Of a stretch of 64,000 nucleotides of DNA, positions 1-9,164 are shown in pieces; position 1 is the stretch's first letter, and every line of letters starts with the position of its first letter. The notes under the pieces are model-generated. The model did no database searches, had not been told where the DNA came from, and worked only from the letters and a program-made list of their open reading frames with translations. Position numbers and translations under genes: made by a program. Source of the stretch: Galbibacter pacificus (GTDB lineage Bacteria > Bacteroidota > Bacteroidia > Flavobacteriales > Flavobacteriaceae); assembly GCF_029603155.1 (NCBI RefSeq), contig NZ_JAPMUA010000001.1, positions 682,001-746,000 on the forward strand, read 5' to 3'.

Positions 1-842
1 CCACAACTACCATGGCCTCAAGTATTGCTTCGTTTTATTCAGGGGCAAAAGTTTGCCATGTGGAAGCAGGATTAAGGACCTTCAGTATGCAGTCTCCTTT
101 TCCAGAGGAAATGAACCGATGTGTTACCGGCGTGGTCTCAAATTATCATTTCTCCCCGACAGAAACATCAAAAGAAAACTTGTTAAAAGAAAACAAAGTT
201 GAAAAATCGATTTTAATAACTGGAAATACGGTGATAGACGCATTGCTTTTTAGTGTTGAAAAGATTAAATCAGTTGAATTTTTAGATGATGAAGTTAAGA
301 AGCTTGAAGGAGCAATCGACCTTGAGAAGAAGTTAGTCTTAGTTACGGGCCACCGAAGAGAAAATCACGGTCATGGGTTTTTAAACATATGCAAGGCTTT
401 AAGGACAATAGCGGAAGAGAATCCCGATATTCAAATTGTTTATCCGGTACATCTAAACCCGAATGTTCAAAAACCGGTATATGAATTACTCTCTGGGATT
501 CCTAATGTAAAATTAATTAATCCCCTTTCGTATCCCGCTTTTGTGTGGTTAATGGAGAAATCTTATTTAATAATAACAGACAGTGGGGGGGTGCAGGAAG
601 AAGCACCAAGTCTGGGCAAACCTGTGTTGGTGATGCGGGACACTACGGAACGCCCTGAGGCCGTGGAGGCAGGTACGGTGTTGTTGGTGGGTACGGATAG
701 CGATAAAATAATTAAGGAAGCAACTTCGTTATTAAAGAATGAAGAGCTATATAACAAAATGAGTAATCTACATAATCCTTATGGAGACGGTAGAGCATGC
801 AAAAGGATTGTAGATTATATAAAAGAAATTTCAAATGGATAA
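1..842 (+). CDS. wecB: UDP-N-acetylglucosamine 2-epimerase, 5'-truncated by the window edge
   Basis: Non-hydrolysing UDP-GlcNAc 2-epimerase, which makes UDP-ManNAc in the cytoplasm. The frame is open from base 3, reading Thr-Thr-Thr before the first Met at 12, and matches the family's GDTTT segment, so the true start lies upstream. Visible family motifs are HVEAGLRT, the PEEMNR segment, VTGHRRENHG and the UDP-binding DSGGVQEEAPSLGKPVLVMR near the C-terminus, followed by TERPEAVEAGT. About 280 residues are present of the usual 360-380. The stop overlaps the wecC start by 8 bp, which implies translational coupling and a joint UDP-ManNAc to UDP-ManNAcA route. Identification is secure; the N-terminal third is not in view. 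Confidence 0.95.
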   Translation, partial: TTTMASSIASFYSGAKVCHVEAGLRTFSMQSPFPEEMNRCVTGVVSNYHFSPTETSKENLLKENKVEKSILITGNTVIDALLFSVEKIKSVEFLDDEVKKLEGAIDLEKKLVLVTGHRRENHGHGFLNICKALRTIAEENPDIQIVYPVHLNPNVQKPVYELLSGIPNVKLINPLSYPAFVWLMEKSYLIITDSGGVQEEAPSLGKPVLVMRDTTERPEAVEAGTVLLVGTDSDKIIKEATSLLKNEELYNKMSNLHNPYGDGRACKRIVDYIKEISNG

Positions 843-2046
843 GCCAGAAGTTGTAATGGTAGGCCTTGGGTATATTGGATTGCCAACAGCGGCGTTAATT
901 GCCCAAAATAAAACTTGTGTTCATGGAGTTGATATAAATCCGCAAGTAGTGGATACAATCAATGCCGGAAAAATACATATTATAGAACCGGAATTAGACA
1001 ACGCAGTTGCGCAAGCTGTTAAAGGGGGGTTTTTAAAAGCATCAACACAACCAGTAGGAGCAAATACATATTTAATTGTTGTTCCAACGCCATTTAAAGG
1101 TAAAAACGAACCCGATATATCTTTTGTGGAAGCGGCTACCAAAGCTGTTATACCTTTGTTGAAGGAAGGTGATTTGTATATTATAGAGTCAACCTCCCCA
1201 ATCGGGACTACAGAAAAAATGATGCAATTGATTTATTCTGAGCGTTCCGAACTAGAAGGGAAATTATATATTGCATATTGTCCCGAAAGAGTGTTGCCAG
1301 GAAATGTGATGTACGAATTAGTTCACAACGATCGAGTGATTGGAGGAGTTGATGAAAAATCCACTCAAAAAGCGATAGCTTTTTATCGCCAATTTATAAA
1401 AGGAGATTTACACAAAACCAATGCCCGCACTGCAGAAATGTGTAAATTAGTAGAAAATTCGTCAAGAGATGTGCAAATAGCATTTGCTAATGAATTGTCG
1501 TTAATTTGTGACAAAGCAGATATTAATGTTTGGGAGTTAATCAATTTGGCAAATAAACACCCAAGAGTGAACATTTTGCAGCCAGGATGTGGAGTAGGGG
1601 GCCACTGCATAGCTGTAGACCCATATTTTATAGTAGCAGATTATCCTATGGAATCACAGATTATAGGTAAGGCTCGGGAAATTAATAATTATAAATCCTT
1701 TTGGTGTGCCGAAAAAGTGCAAACAGCCAAATTAGAGTTTGAATTAAAACATGGCAGAAAGCCAAATATTGCTTTAATGGGCTTGGCGTTTAAACCTAAT
1801 ATTGATGATTTAAGGGAATCACCGGCTAAATACATTGCGCAAAAAGTATTGCAAAATGCTAATAACGAAGAATATTTTATTGTGGAACCTAATATTTCTG
1901 AACATAAGGTTTTTAAATTGACCGACTATAAAGAAGCAGTGAAAAAAGCTGATATAATCGTGTTTTTAGTAGCTCATGATGAATTTAAAAATTTGAATTT
2001 ATCTGAAGATCAAGTAGTGTTGGATTTTTGTGGGATAAAAAGATAG
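835..2046 (+). CDS. wecC: UDP-N-acetyl-D-mannosamine dehydrogenase
   Basis: NAD-dependent four-electron oxidation of UDP-ManNAc to UDP-ManNAcA. The 403-residue protein has the N-terminal Rossmann motif VGLGYIGLPTAALIA (about residues 8-22), an STSPIGTT segment, the central dimerisation helix with KLVENSSRDVQIAFANEL, and GCGVGGHCIAVDP containing the catalytic Cys258. The C-terminal UDP-binding domain has MGLAFKPNIDDLRESPA. Length fits the UDP-Glc/ManNAc dehydrogenase family. The ATG lies inside the 3' end of the epimerase gene, which favours the mannosamine rather than a glucose or galactosamine substrate. A UDP-GalNAc or UDP-GlcNAc dehydrogenase is the main alternative. Confidence 0.93.
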   Translation: MDKPEVVMVGLGYIGLPTAALIAQNKTCVHGVDINPQVVDTINAGKIHIIEPELDNAVAQAVKGGFLKASTQPVGANTYLIVVPTPFKGKNEPDISFVEAATKAVIPLLKEGDLYIIESTSPIGTTEKMMQLIYSERSELEGKLYIAYCPERVLPGNVMYELVHNDRVIGGVDEKSTQKAIAFYRQFIKGDLHKTNARTAEMCKLVENSSRDVQIAFANELSLICDKADINVWELINLANKHPRVNILQPGCGVGGHCIAVDPYFIVADYPMESQIIGKAREINNYKSFWCAEKVQTAKLEFELKHGRKPNIALMGLAFKPNIDDLRESPAKYIAQKVLQNANNEEYFIVEPNISEHKVFKLTDYKEAVKKADIIVFLVAHDEFKNLNLSEDQVVLDFCGIKR

Positions 2047-2254
2047 TTTAATACAAATGTTAGAAGAATTTTTGATGAAATTGATTAAAAGTGTTCACGG
2101 AAATTTAACTATTATAATATACTAGTGATATAAAAAGGGTTTACGGCAGGATAAGTAATTATTATAATTAATTTTGGAGATTTCGCAGGATGATATTTTC
2201 TACTAAAATGATGATAGATGTAAAGTTTAATTTTTTGGAATATTTTTATGACTG
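2047..2254. other. AT-rich intergenic gap between wecC and the flippase
   Basis: About 208 bases of strongly AT-rich DNA with no convincing reading frame, hairpin terminator or TAnnTTTG box. It separates the coupled wecB-wecC pair from the glycan assembly genes and marks the point where composition drops in GC. It may hold a promoter I cannot recognise. Confidence 0.5.
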
Positions 2255-3484
2255 ATGATTAATAAATTAAGAGAAAAAATATTAAGCCATGGATCCATAA
2301 TTATAATGGCATTAGGTTCTTTACTTCTTTTTGTTTCAAATATTTTACTAAAAAAAAAATTATCTCCGGAAGAATATGGAGAGTATTCATTGTTTATAAC
2401 ATATCTATCTCTAATTAATTCATTTGGTCTATTAGGATGTGAACAAGTTTTTTTGCGTATTAGTAAATTTTTAAAGAATGATTTTATTGAAACGAGCAAG
2501 AGGTTATTTCTTTCCATAATATTGATTGGTTTGATATTTAGTTTCATTTTAAGTTTTATATTGGAAAATTATTTTTTAAAGAACTATTTCACTTTAATTT
2601 ATATATGTACGGTTTCAATTAGTTTAGGAATGTTTCAATTTAATATTCTGAGACTTAATGCAGAATTTTTAAATGCTCAAATATTAGGAAATAGCTGGAG
2701 AATAATTTTGGGTGTTTTAGTATTTACTTTATTAATCAATAGTTTCAGTATTGATTTTACGGTTTTAATTTATGTTTTAACATTTGTTATATTTCTTTCT
2801 GTTTTGATAAGTGGGATTTATATATTAAAAAGAATACGGTTTGTTTTTAAAATAGACCATTCATCTTCCACATTGCTGAAATATTCTTTTCATTTTTTTA
2901 TAGCTTTATCGACGCTTTCACTTATTGGTAATATAGATAAGTTTTATATAGAGTTTGAGTTTGGGAAAAAGCAGTTAGGGGATTACTTTTACTTAGCAAA
3001 TCTTTTTATTTTTCCGTTTTCATTACTCCAAAGTTATGTTGGTTTCAAGGAATTAGTTCATTTTAAAAATAATTTCAATAAAGAGGTATTGAATAAAAAA
3101 ATAGAGAAAATAAATGTCTTTGGAATTGCTTTAGGATTTTTATTAGTGTTTCTTAATTATATATTGTTTCGATTGAATTTTTTAGATGTGGATTTGTCGT
3201 CATACTGGTTATTAGTATTCTTTTTTATTTTGACAGGTGTTTTGAAATTAAACTATGCTATACAGTCATCTGTTTTTGGTGCCATTGGTGAAATTAGTAC
3301 AATTAAATTGGCTAATTTTCAATCATTGATACTTATTTTTCTGTTAGGGTTGGTGTTTATACTAGTTTTACCTAAAAAAATTGAATATGTCGGTCTTGCA
3401 GTTTTTTTTCTATGGTTGTCTAGAGTTTGTATATGGAAATTTAATATTAACAAACAATTAAAAAAGAATGAATTTGAAGTATGA
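2255..3484 (+). CDS. oligosaccharide flippase family protein (Wzx-like)
   Basis: Polytopic inner-membrane protein of 409 residues, almost entirely hydrophobic segments broken by short Lys/Arg-rich loops. The N-terminus, with a LLLFVSNILL segment then LSPEEYGEYSLF, matches the PST/MATE-like Wzx family, where the first two helices flank an EYG segment. Expected role: flipping the undecaprenyl-pyrophosphate-linked repeat unit to the periplasmic face for the polymerase encoded downstream. It overlaps the next gene by 17 bp. Base composition is very AT-rich, typical of exchanged glycan loci. The exact substrate cannot be read from sequence. Confidence 0.8.
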   Translation: MINKLREKILSHGSIIIMALGSLLLFVSNILLKKKLSPEEYGEYSLFITYLSLINSFGLLGCEQVFLRISKFLKNDFIETSKRLFLSIILIGLIFSFILSFILENYFLKNYFTLIYICTVSISLGMFQFNILRLNAEFLNAQILGNSWRIILGVLVFTLLINSFSIDFTVLIYVLTFVIFLSVLISGIYILKRIRFVFKIDHSSSTLLKYSFHFFIALSTLSLIGNIDKFYIEFEFGKKQLGDYFYLANLFIFPFSLLQSYVGFKELVHFKNNFNKEVLNKKIEKINVFGIALGFLLVFLNYILFRLNFLDVDLSSYWLLVFFFILTGVLKLNYAIQSSVFGAIGEISTIKLANFQSLILIFLLGLVFILVLPKKIEYVGLAVFFLWLSRVCIWKFNINKQLKKNEFEV

Positions 3485-3968
3485 GATCCAATTATGGGCA
3501 AATGCGTTTGTAAAATTGATTCCTGGGTATATCGGTTGTCGAATAAGAAATTTGCTTTTACCATATAGAAGAGGAGTCAATGTAAAAGTTTGGGAGAATG
3601 TTCAAATAGACTCGCCTAGTAGGTTAATATTAGGAGATCAAGTTTCGATTAACAGAAATTGTGTGATTCATGCGGGAGGGGGGATTGTAATAGGGGATAA
3701 TACCTTGATCGGCCCCAATGTAATTATCTATAGTCAAAACCATAGGTATAAAAATAGTTCAGAGTTAGTGAGAAATCAAGGTTATGACTTAAAGAAGGTT
3801 GTGATAGGTAGTAATGTTTGGGTTTCGGCCTCGGTAATTATATTACCTGGAATAGAGATTGGGAACAATGTAGTTATTGGAGCAGGGACAATTGTAACTA
3901 AAAATGTTCCGGATGATACTATAGCGATTGGAAGCCCGCTCAGGATTATACAAAAAACTAACTTTTAA
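3468..3968 (+). CDS. left-handed beta-helix acyltransferase (WbbJ/maltose O-acetyltransferase type)
   Basis: Cytoplasmic hexapeptide-repeat acyltransferase of 166 residues. Isoleucine-rich hexapeptide turns run from about residue 50 to the end (VIHAGGGIVIGDNTLIGPNV, VVIGSNVWVSASVIILPG, NNVVIGAGTIVTKNVPD). The SQNHRY loop contains the His expected to act as general base in the LbH acetyltransferase family. It probably transfers an acetyl group from acetyl-CoA to a hydroxyl of the repeat unit. The ATG at 3468 lies inside the flippase gene, so the two are probably co-translated. Confidence 0.85.
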   Translation: MNLKYEIQLWANAFVKLIPGYIGCRIRNLLLPYRRGVNVKVWENVQIDSPSRLILGDQVSINRNCVIHAGGGIVIGDNTLIGPNVIIYSQNHRYKNSSELVRNQGYDLKKVVIGSNVWVSASVIILPGIEIGNNVVIGAGTIVTKNVPDDTIAIGSPLRIIQKTNF

Positions 3969-3977
3969 ACGCGTAAC

Positions 3978-5234
3978 TTGATTCACCATATTTTTTTTAT
4001 ATTATTATCCTCCGTATTCTTAGGCTTAGGAACAATGAGCTCCTCGTCATTAATAGTATTGAAAAAAAATGGCATTAGGGGATTTATTGCACTAATCGTT
4101 TTACTTCCCATAACAAATTTCACTCAAATTTACCATACCAAGTTTCAGCTTTCGATATATTATTTCTTTTTTATCGGTACAACTTTGAATTCGATTTATA
4201 AGATAATACTAAGAAACAAGGTTAATAAAAATTCAATTATAGGACTTTGCTTATTAGTGTTGTTTTTATGCTTTTACCTTTTTCATTATTTAATATTCAT
4301 TGATGAACAGAGAAGTGTAATCAATATCTTAAAAGATATTAAACCTATATTGCTTTTAACAATTGGATTTTTGTATATACCATATACAAGAAAAGATATT
4401 TTTAGGTTTTTAGATCAAAAGTTCATTAATAGAATTATTAAAATAAACTTTATTGTTTGTTCTGTAATTTATTTCTTGATGTACAAATTTAGAATTGATC
4501 AATATATTTCAAATGATTCTTATTTTAAAATAAATGAAACTAGATATTTGACCTTAGGATCATATTTCTGTGTATTTTATTTATTGAACCATATTTTTAA
4601 CGGTAAGCCCCCATCCCTAAAGTATTTGTTTTACTCTGCAATGCCTGTAATTTTATACACGGGTAATCGCACCTTAGTATTATCAATTTTAATTACTGTT
4701 TTAATATATTATCTTTCTAAATTAACAGCTAAGAAAATATTAGGCATAGTTTTATCAGGTGTTGGAATATTAGTTAGTTTCACGTTTTTAGTCAATAATG
4801 TAAATGAAAATTCAGGTTTATATAGATTTAAAAGTTTAATAAGTTACGATTATTTGGAAAAGGCATTAAGTAATAGGTTTTCTCCTTTCTTTTATGAATT
4901 CAAAAATAGTTCTATATTGGATATAATCTTTGGTAAGGGGATAGGAAAAACTTTTTTTATACCATGGTTTGTATATAGGGATAATATTGATGATTATAAC
5001 ATTTACATAGACAGCCTATATTTTACTTTATTTCTTAAGTATGGTTTGTTCTCAATTTTTATTTATTTAATTATTTATAATTATATACGTCTTGGCAACA
5101 ATAAAAATGTATCTATTTTTTATATGTTATTTTTTTTAATATTGAGTTTTACTAATGCTATAGTTTATCAATTTCCATTTTTATGGATACTTATTTTGTT
5201 AGCTTTTCCTTTTTCTGAACTAGATAAATCATAA
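3978..5234 (+). CDS. O-antigen/capsule polymerase-like membrane protein (Wzy candidate)
   Basis: 418-residue integral membrane protein with about ten hydrophobic helices, Phe/Ile/Leu-rich and lacking strong sequence motifs, as is normal for Wzy polymerases. The only upstream start that gives a complete first helix is TTG at 3978, ten bases after the acyltransferase stop; an ATG at 4035 is the alternative. A hydrophilic segment around residues 285-335 (RFSPFFYEFKNSSI, FGKGIGKTFF) may be the large periplasmic loop. Its last 67 bases overlap the 3' end of the opposite-strand gene. Assignment rests on topology and position between flippase and glycosyltransferases. Confidence 0.6.
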   Translation: MIHHIFFILLSSVFLGLGTMSSSSLIVLKKNGIRGFIALIVLLPITNFTQIYHTKFQLSIYYFFFIGTTLNSIYKIILRNKVNKNSIIGLCLLVLFLCFYLFHYLIFIDEQRSVINILKDIKPILLLTIGFLYIPYTRKDIFRFLDQKFINRIIKINFIVCSVIYFLMYKFRIDQYISNDSYFKINETRYLTLGSYFCVFYLLNHIFNGKPPSLKYLFYSAMPVILYTGNRTLVLSILITVLIYYLSKLTAKKILGIVLSGVGILVSFTFLVNNVNENSGLYRFKSLISYDYLEKALSNRFSPFFYEFKNSSILDIIFGKGIGKTFFIPWFVYRDNIDDYNIYIDSLYFTLFLKYGLFSIFIYLIIYNYIRLGNNKNVSIFYMLFFLILSFTNAIVYQFPFLWILILLAFPFSELDKS

Positions 5235-6457
5235 TTTACTTGCAAACATATAAATAAAGTGAAAAGCACTATACCGTTATGTCTTTCTAAATAAGATTCA
5301 GTTAAAAATAAAAAAGAAATTAAAGTCACAAACAAAAATCCAGTAATATTTTTACTTTTCCAAAAGAAGACGGAATAGTAAAATATTAGAAATATCAAAG
5401 TTAATTCGCCAATAATCCCCGCACCAACGTATATTTGTATGTATTGATTATGCGCATTATATCTTTCTTTTGCAAAATGGAGCAAACCATTTCTCTCATA
5501 TGATTTTATAATTGCATTATTGGCATTTTGAATGCCATTGCCAAATAAAATACTTTTGTTTGCCTCAATGGCTGCGTCAAATTGTCTAAGTTTATTCAAT
5601 CCATCTCTGTGCGTAGTTCCGTTACTAAATGTAAAACCAATTATTTGTTGAAATCGGTATCGGGTGGCTCTGACATTGTAAAGTGCGGTAGACAATATTA
5701 TTGCTGACGTGATGGTGACGACGATACCTAGAATTGCTTTTTTTCGAAGTATGAAATAATAAAAAATATAAAATAGAATTAGAATTACCAAGGCAACGAT
5801 GTTCATTCTTGAAGATAGATGTATAATGAAAAATGAAAGATAAAGAATAGCAGTTAAATATATGCCTACATATAATTTCTTTTTGGCAACTAAAAGAAAA
5901 TTGAAAAGTAGTATTATCGCTAATAATACAAAAAATGAGTAATATGTGCTATCAAGCCCAATTGTATCAGCTAGTTTTATATAGGAATAGTCTTTACGAA
6001 ATAACAAATTTAAACTTTCATTTTTAGTGATCAATAGGCTTATCATTGTAAGATGAGAATAAATGGCATTTAATATTATCCATAAAACATAATATAATTC
6101 TATTCTTAGCAATTCTTTTCTGGATATTTTAATAAAAATGAAAATAATTGGAATAATAAGAAATAGTAATGCCCTTAATAAATATTTCTTTGTTTCACTA
6201 AAATCGTAACTATCAAATAAAAGTAGATTTAAAACTGTTAAAATAAAAAATAAGATAATTGGATAATAATAAGTGGGAGCGTTTTTTTTTTTGTCTTTAA
6301 TATATTGCGCAGTAGAAAAGATAAATAATACAATTAGGGCAATACTATTTATATTTTCCTTGATAGTTAAAGATATAAAAGTTAGAGATAATAGAATTAC
6401 TTTGATATTTTGCTTAAATTCTTTTTTTAAGAATGATAAATTAAAACTTAAGTGCAT
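5168..6457 (-). CDS. O-antigen ligase/polymerase family membrane protein
   Basis: 429-residue protein with about ten membrane segments. The motif YNAHNQYIQIYVGAGIIGE near residues 340-358 is the hallmark of the Wzy_C/WaaL family (an H-N-x-x-L/I loop and a Gly-x-x-Gly helix start), so it ligates or polymerises undecaprenyl-linked glycan at the periplasmic face. It is the only minus-strand gene in the first 16 kb and faces the preceding polymerase tail to tail with a 67-bp antisense overlap. It shares a divergent 202-bp control region with the GT4 gene. It may be an independently acquired gene; ligase versus polymerase cannot be decided. Confidence 0.75.
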   Translation of the reverse strand: MHLSFNLSFLKKEFKQNIKVILLSLTFISLTIKENINSIALIVLFIFSTAQYIKDKKKNAPTYYYPIILFFILTVLNLLLFDSYDFSETKKYLLRALLFLIIPIIFIFIKISRKELLRIELYYVLWIILNAIYSHLTMISLLITKNESLNLLFRKDYSYIKLADTIGLDSTYYSFFVLLAIILLFNFLLVAKKKLYVGIYLTAILYLSFFIIHLSSRMNIVALVILILFYIFYYFILRKKAILGIVVTITSAIILSTALYNVRATRYRFQQIIGFTFSNGTTHRDGLNKLRQFDAAIEANKSILFGNGIQNANNAIIKSYERNGLLHFAKERYNAHNQYIQIYVGAGIIGELTLIFLIFYYSVFFWKSKNITGFLFVTLISFLFLTESYLERHNGIVLFTLFICLQVNYDLSSSEKGKANKISIHKNGN

Positions 6458-6505
6458 ATGTTTTATTTTTACAACTGGGTTAAGCTTAGCTTATGAATAT
6501 AATTT

Positions 6506-6513
6506 TATATTTG
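6506..6513 (+). promoter_or_regulatory. candidate -7 promoter box for the GT4 gene
   Basis: TATATTTG fits the Bacteroidota -7 consensus TAnnTTTG and lies in the divergent region before the GT4 gene. No good -33 TTTG is seen at the usual spacing, so support is modest. Confidence 0.35.
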
Positions 6514-6518
6514 CTTTT

Positions 6519-6542
6519 CAAGAGTTATTTTAATAACTCTTG
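6519..6542. repeat. perfect 11-bp inverted repeat with 2-base spacer
   Basis: CAAGAGTTATT, a TT spacer, then the exact reverse complement. It sits in the divergent region just after a -7-like box. No T tract follows on either strand (CAAAAA on plus, AAAAGC on minus), so it is more likely an operator or leader hairpin than a terminator. Confidence 0.6.
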
Positions 6543-6659
6543 CAAAAATACAATTCTTTTTACATGTTTCTATGTGTGATTTTTTATATACTCTGATGTG
6601 AAAATAATTGTGAATATGTTTTTTTGACACGAATTATTAAATAAATATCATTATTTAAA

Positions 6660-7862
6660 TTGAAAATACTACATATATTATATCAATCATTACCTCAAGT
6701 ATCAGGCTCTAGTATTAGATCACGAGATATTTTAATGTCTCAAAAAGAGGTGGGGCTTGATGTATTTGCAATAACAGCACCGTTTCAAGAGGCTCGAAGT
6801 AGAAGTGAAATCATAAACGGGGTAAAGTATTACAGAGCGCGGATAAATAAAAAAGATAGTATTTCTGATAAAACGAAACCATTTCTAAAAAGATTAATTA
6901 GAGTTTTTTATATATTATCATTTTATAAGAAAATCGAAAAGTTGATTACTGAAGAAAAACCAGATGTTTTACATGCGCATGCTGTTTTTATTTGTGGCTT
7001 ACCAACCTTGATACTTTCAAGAAAGTATAAGATACCAATGGTTTACGAAGTTAGATCCTTATGGATGTTAAAAAAAGATAATAGTGTTAAAAGCCAATTT
7101 TTTATATTTGTAGAAAAGCAATTATTCAATCTGGAAAAGTTTATTATGAATAAAGCAGACAAAGTAGTTGTAATTAATGAAAATTTGAAAAAAGTTTTAA
7201 TAGAATTAGGAGTAGCTTCATCAAAAATTTTAGTAGTTAATAACGCAGTAAATACAACATTTATTGAGAACTTGAAACGTGATTTTGAAGTCTCAAAATC
7301 TAAAAAAAGGCTTAATTTTGGCTATATAGGTACTTTGACACCTCACGAGGGAATAGATTTGTTGATTCAAGCTTTTTCCATATTCAATAAAGAACATCCT
7401 AATTCGAGTTTGCATATTTATGGAAGCGGTTTGGAAGAAAATAGGATTAAACAATTGTGTAAAAGTCATGATTTTATTTTTTTTAATGGAAGAATTGACC
7501 CAAATAGTGTAAATGTAGCTTTTGAAGGGATTGATATAATTGTTAATCCTAGATACAAAAATAGGCTTACAGATTCTGTTACACCGTTAAAACCCTTAGA
7601 GGCAATGGCTTATGAAAAGCTATTTATAGGGAGTGATGTTGGGGGAATTAAAGAATTGGTAAACCATAATGTAAATGGATTTTTATTTAAATCTGGGGAT
7701 GTTTATTCGCTTGTTGATTTAATGAAGTGTGTGTCATGTCTAAGTGATGAACGGTTAAAGAGCATTAAAATGAGTGCTTTAGATTATGTTATTAAAGAGA
7801 AAAGTTGGTTAAAGAATGCTGAGCGTTACAAAAAAATATATGAAAAATTAAATTTTAATTAA
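6660..7862 (+). CDS. glycosyltransferase family 4, similar to exosortase-associated exopolysaccharide enzymes
   Basis: Cytoplasmic GT-B glycosyltransferase of 400 residues. The N-terminus (ILHILYQSLPQVSGSSIRSR) resembles the GT4 subfamily found in PEP-CTERM/exosortase exopolysaccharide clusters, where an LP..SG..R.R pattern marks the acceptor domain. The C-terminal donor domain has FGYIGTLTPHEGIDLLIQAF, the EGIDIIVNPR loop and LKPLEAMAYEK, corresponding to the GT4 E-x7-E nucleotide-sugar motif region. The start is TTG at 6660; no ATG gives a full N-terminus. It heads a run of closely packed genes to 13406. The sugar donor is unknown. Confidence 0.85.
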   Translation: MKILHILYQSLPQVSGSSIRSRDILMSQKEVGLDVFAITAPFQEARSRSEIINGVKYYRARINKKDSISDKTKPFLKRLIRVFYILSFYKKIEKLITEEKPDVLHAHAVFICGLPTLILSRKYKIPMVYEVRSLWMLKKDNSVKSQFFIFVEKQLFNLEKFIMNKADKVVVINENLKKVLIELGVASSKILVVNNAVNTTFIENLKRDFEVSKSKKRLNFGYIGTLTPHEGIDLLIQAFSIFNKEHPNSSLHIYGSGLEENRIKQLCKSHDFIFFNGRIDPNSVNVAFEGIDIIVNPRYKNRLTDSVTPLKPLEAMAYEKLFIGSDVGGIKELVNHNVNGFLFKSGDVYSLVDLMKCVSCLSDERLKSIKMSALDYVIKEKSWLKNAERYKKIYEKLNFN

Positions 7863-7883
7863 CAATTAATCTGAATCATTAAC

Positions 7884-8159
7884 ATGGAAAGAAAAGAGAA
7901 AATAAAAGAAATAGTTATAAATAGTTTGAAAAAACTAGGTAAAGAAGAAATGATCGATGGTTTCATTAATGCAAATAAAGATACTAAAATTCAAGAATCA
8001 GTAGACAGTATGGCAATTGTAGTTTTATCTGTTGACATAGAAGAAGGATATAAAGATGTTTTTGATAAAGAAATTAAGGTTTTGAATGATCAAGACCCTA
8101 ATTTCTTAACAAATTTCAGGGATGTCTCAACTCTTGTTGAATATATTAATAAACTGTAA
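7884..8159 (+). CDS. acyl carrier protein-like protein
   Basis: 91-residue acidic helical protein. Ser42 in the VDSM segment sits where the 4'-phosphopantetheine serine of acyl carrier proteins lies (normally DSL), followed by the helix AIVVLSVDIEEGY. The two residues after the serine fit a functional carrier site. Its stop overlaps the next start by one base (TAATG), tying it to the ketoacyl synthase III gene. It probably carries a short acyl chain destined for an amino sugar or hydroxyl of the glycan rather than serving housekeeping fatty-acid synthesis. Divergent from AcpP, so a search would place it in a specialised family. Confidence 0.75.
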   Translation: MERKEKIKEIVINSLKKLGKEEMIDGFINANKDTKIQESVDSMAIVVLSVDIEEGYKDVFDKEIKVLNDQDPNFLTNFRDVSTLVEYINKL

Positions 8160-9157
8160 TGGGTAGCCAAATTAATTTTATAGATTACTATTTACCAAAA
8201 AAAATAGTCTCAAATGAGGAGTTGCAAACTCAATTTCCTGATAGAGATATTTCTAAAATGGCAAATAAGATTGGTGTGTACAAAAGGCATGTTGTAGATA
8301 AAGAAGAAACAGCCTTAGATTTAGCTGAAAAGTCATGTAATAATCTTTTCAAGACATATGATAAAGACAAGATTGATTTTGTCATTTTATGTACACAAAG
8401 TCCAGATTATTATTTGCCAACATCTGCTTGTTTATTACAGCAAAGGTTAGGTCTTTCTAAAAATGTAGGAGCTTTTGACGTAAATCAAGGCTGCTCAGGC
8501 TTTATTTATGGTTTAACAATTGCTAAAGGTCTTATATCTGCTAGTATAGCTAAGAATGTGCTTTTGGTTATGTCTGAGACATACTCTAAACATATTAATT
8601 CAAGTGATTTAGGAAATAGAATGATTTTTGGAGATGCATCTTCGGCAATAGTAGTAGAGCATGGAGAAAGTGAAAAAATTGGAAATTTTGTTATAGGTAC
8701 TGATGGAGAGGGAGCTGACAATCTAATAGTTCGTAATGGGGGTATGAAATGCCGTTTTGATATCAATGCTGAGACAATAGTTAGCAGGAATATGGACGAG
8801 CAGACTAATAATGATCTCTATATGAATGGCTCAGAGATTTTCTATTTTGTTGGAAAACAAATACCACAAGTTGTTGAAAATACATTACTTAAAAATAATT
8901 TAGCAAAAAAAGATATTGATTATTATATTTTTCATCAAGCAAATGAATATATGATTGATTTTTTAGCAAAAAAATTAAAACTAAATAAAAATCAATTTTA
9001 TAACAATATTGAAGATATCGGAAATACCGTTTCGTCAACAATACCAATAGCTTTATTGAGGAGCATTAGCGAAGGTTTAGTGAAGCAAGGAGATAAAGTA
9101 ATGCTATGTGGATTTGGTGTTGGTTATTCTTGGGGAGCAGTTATTATTGAAATTTAA
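8159..9157 (+). CDS. 3-oxoacyl-ACP synthase III-like condensing enzyme (FabH family)
   Basis: Thiolase-fold condensing enzyme of 332 residues with the full FabH triad: Cys112 in NQGCSGFIYGL, His259 in IFHQAN and Asn289 in GNTVSSTIP. FabH proteins start fatty-acid synthesis by condensing acyl-CoA with malonyl-ACP; here the partner is probably the ACP encoded immediately upstream. Inference: the pair builds a short 3-oxoacyl or 3-hydroxyacyl group for glycan decoration, with the AAC(3)-type enzyme downstream as transferase. No reductase is encoded nearby, so housekeeping FabG may serve. A role in lipid synthesis unrelated to the glycan is possible but less likely given the context. Confidence 0.88.
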   Translation: MGSQINFIDYYLPKKIVSNEELQTQFPDRDISKMANKIGVYKRHVVDKEETALDLAEKSCNNLFKTYDKDKIDFVILCTQSPDYYLPTSACLLQQRLGLSKNVGAFDVNQGCSGFIYGLTIAKGLISASIAKNVLLVMSETYSKHINSSDLGNRMIFGDASSAIVVEHGESEKIGNFVIGTDGEGADNLIVRNGGMKCRFDINAETIVSRNMDEQTNNDLYMNGSEIFYFVGKQIPQVVENTLLKNNLAKKDIDYYIFHQANEYMIDFLAKKLKLNKNQFYNNIEDIGNTVSSTIPIALLRSISEGLVKQGDKVMLCGFGVGYSWGAVIIEI

Positions 9158-9164
9158 GAAATAA

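Noticed and set aside
6273..6533. 86-residue plus-strand frame inside the minus-strand ligase-like gene
   Set aside because: Complement of hydrophobic helices of the real gene.
6519..6542. Bidirectional terminator between divergent glycan genes
   Set aside because: No T tract on either strand and neither neighbour ends here.
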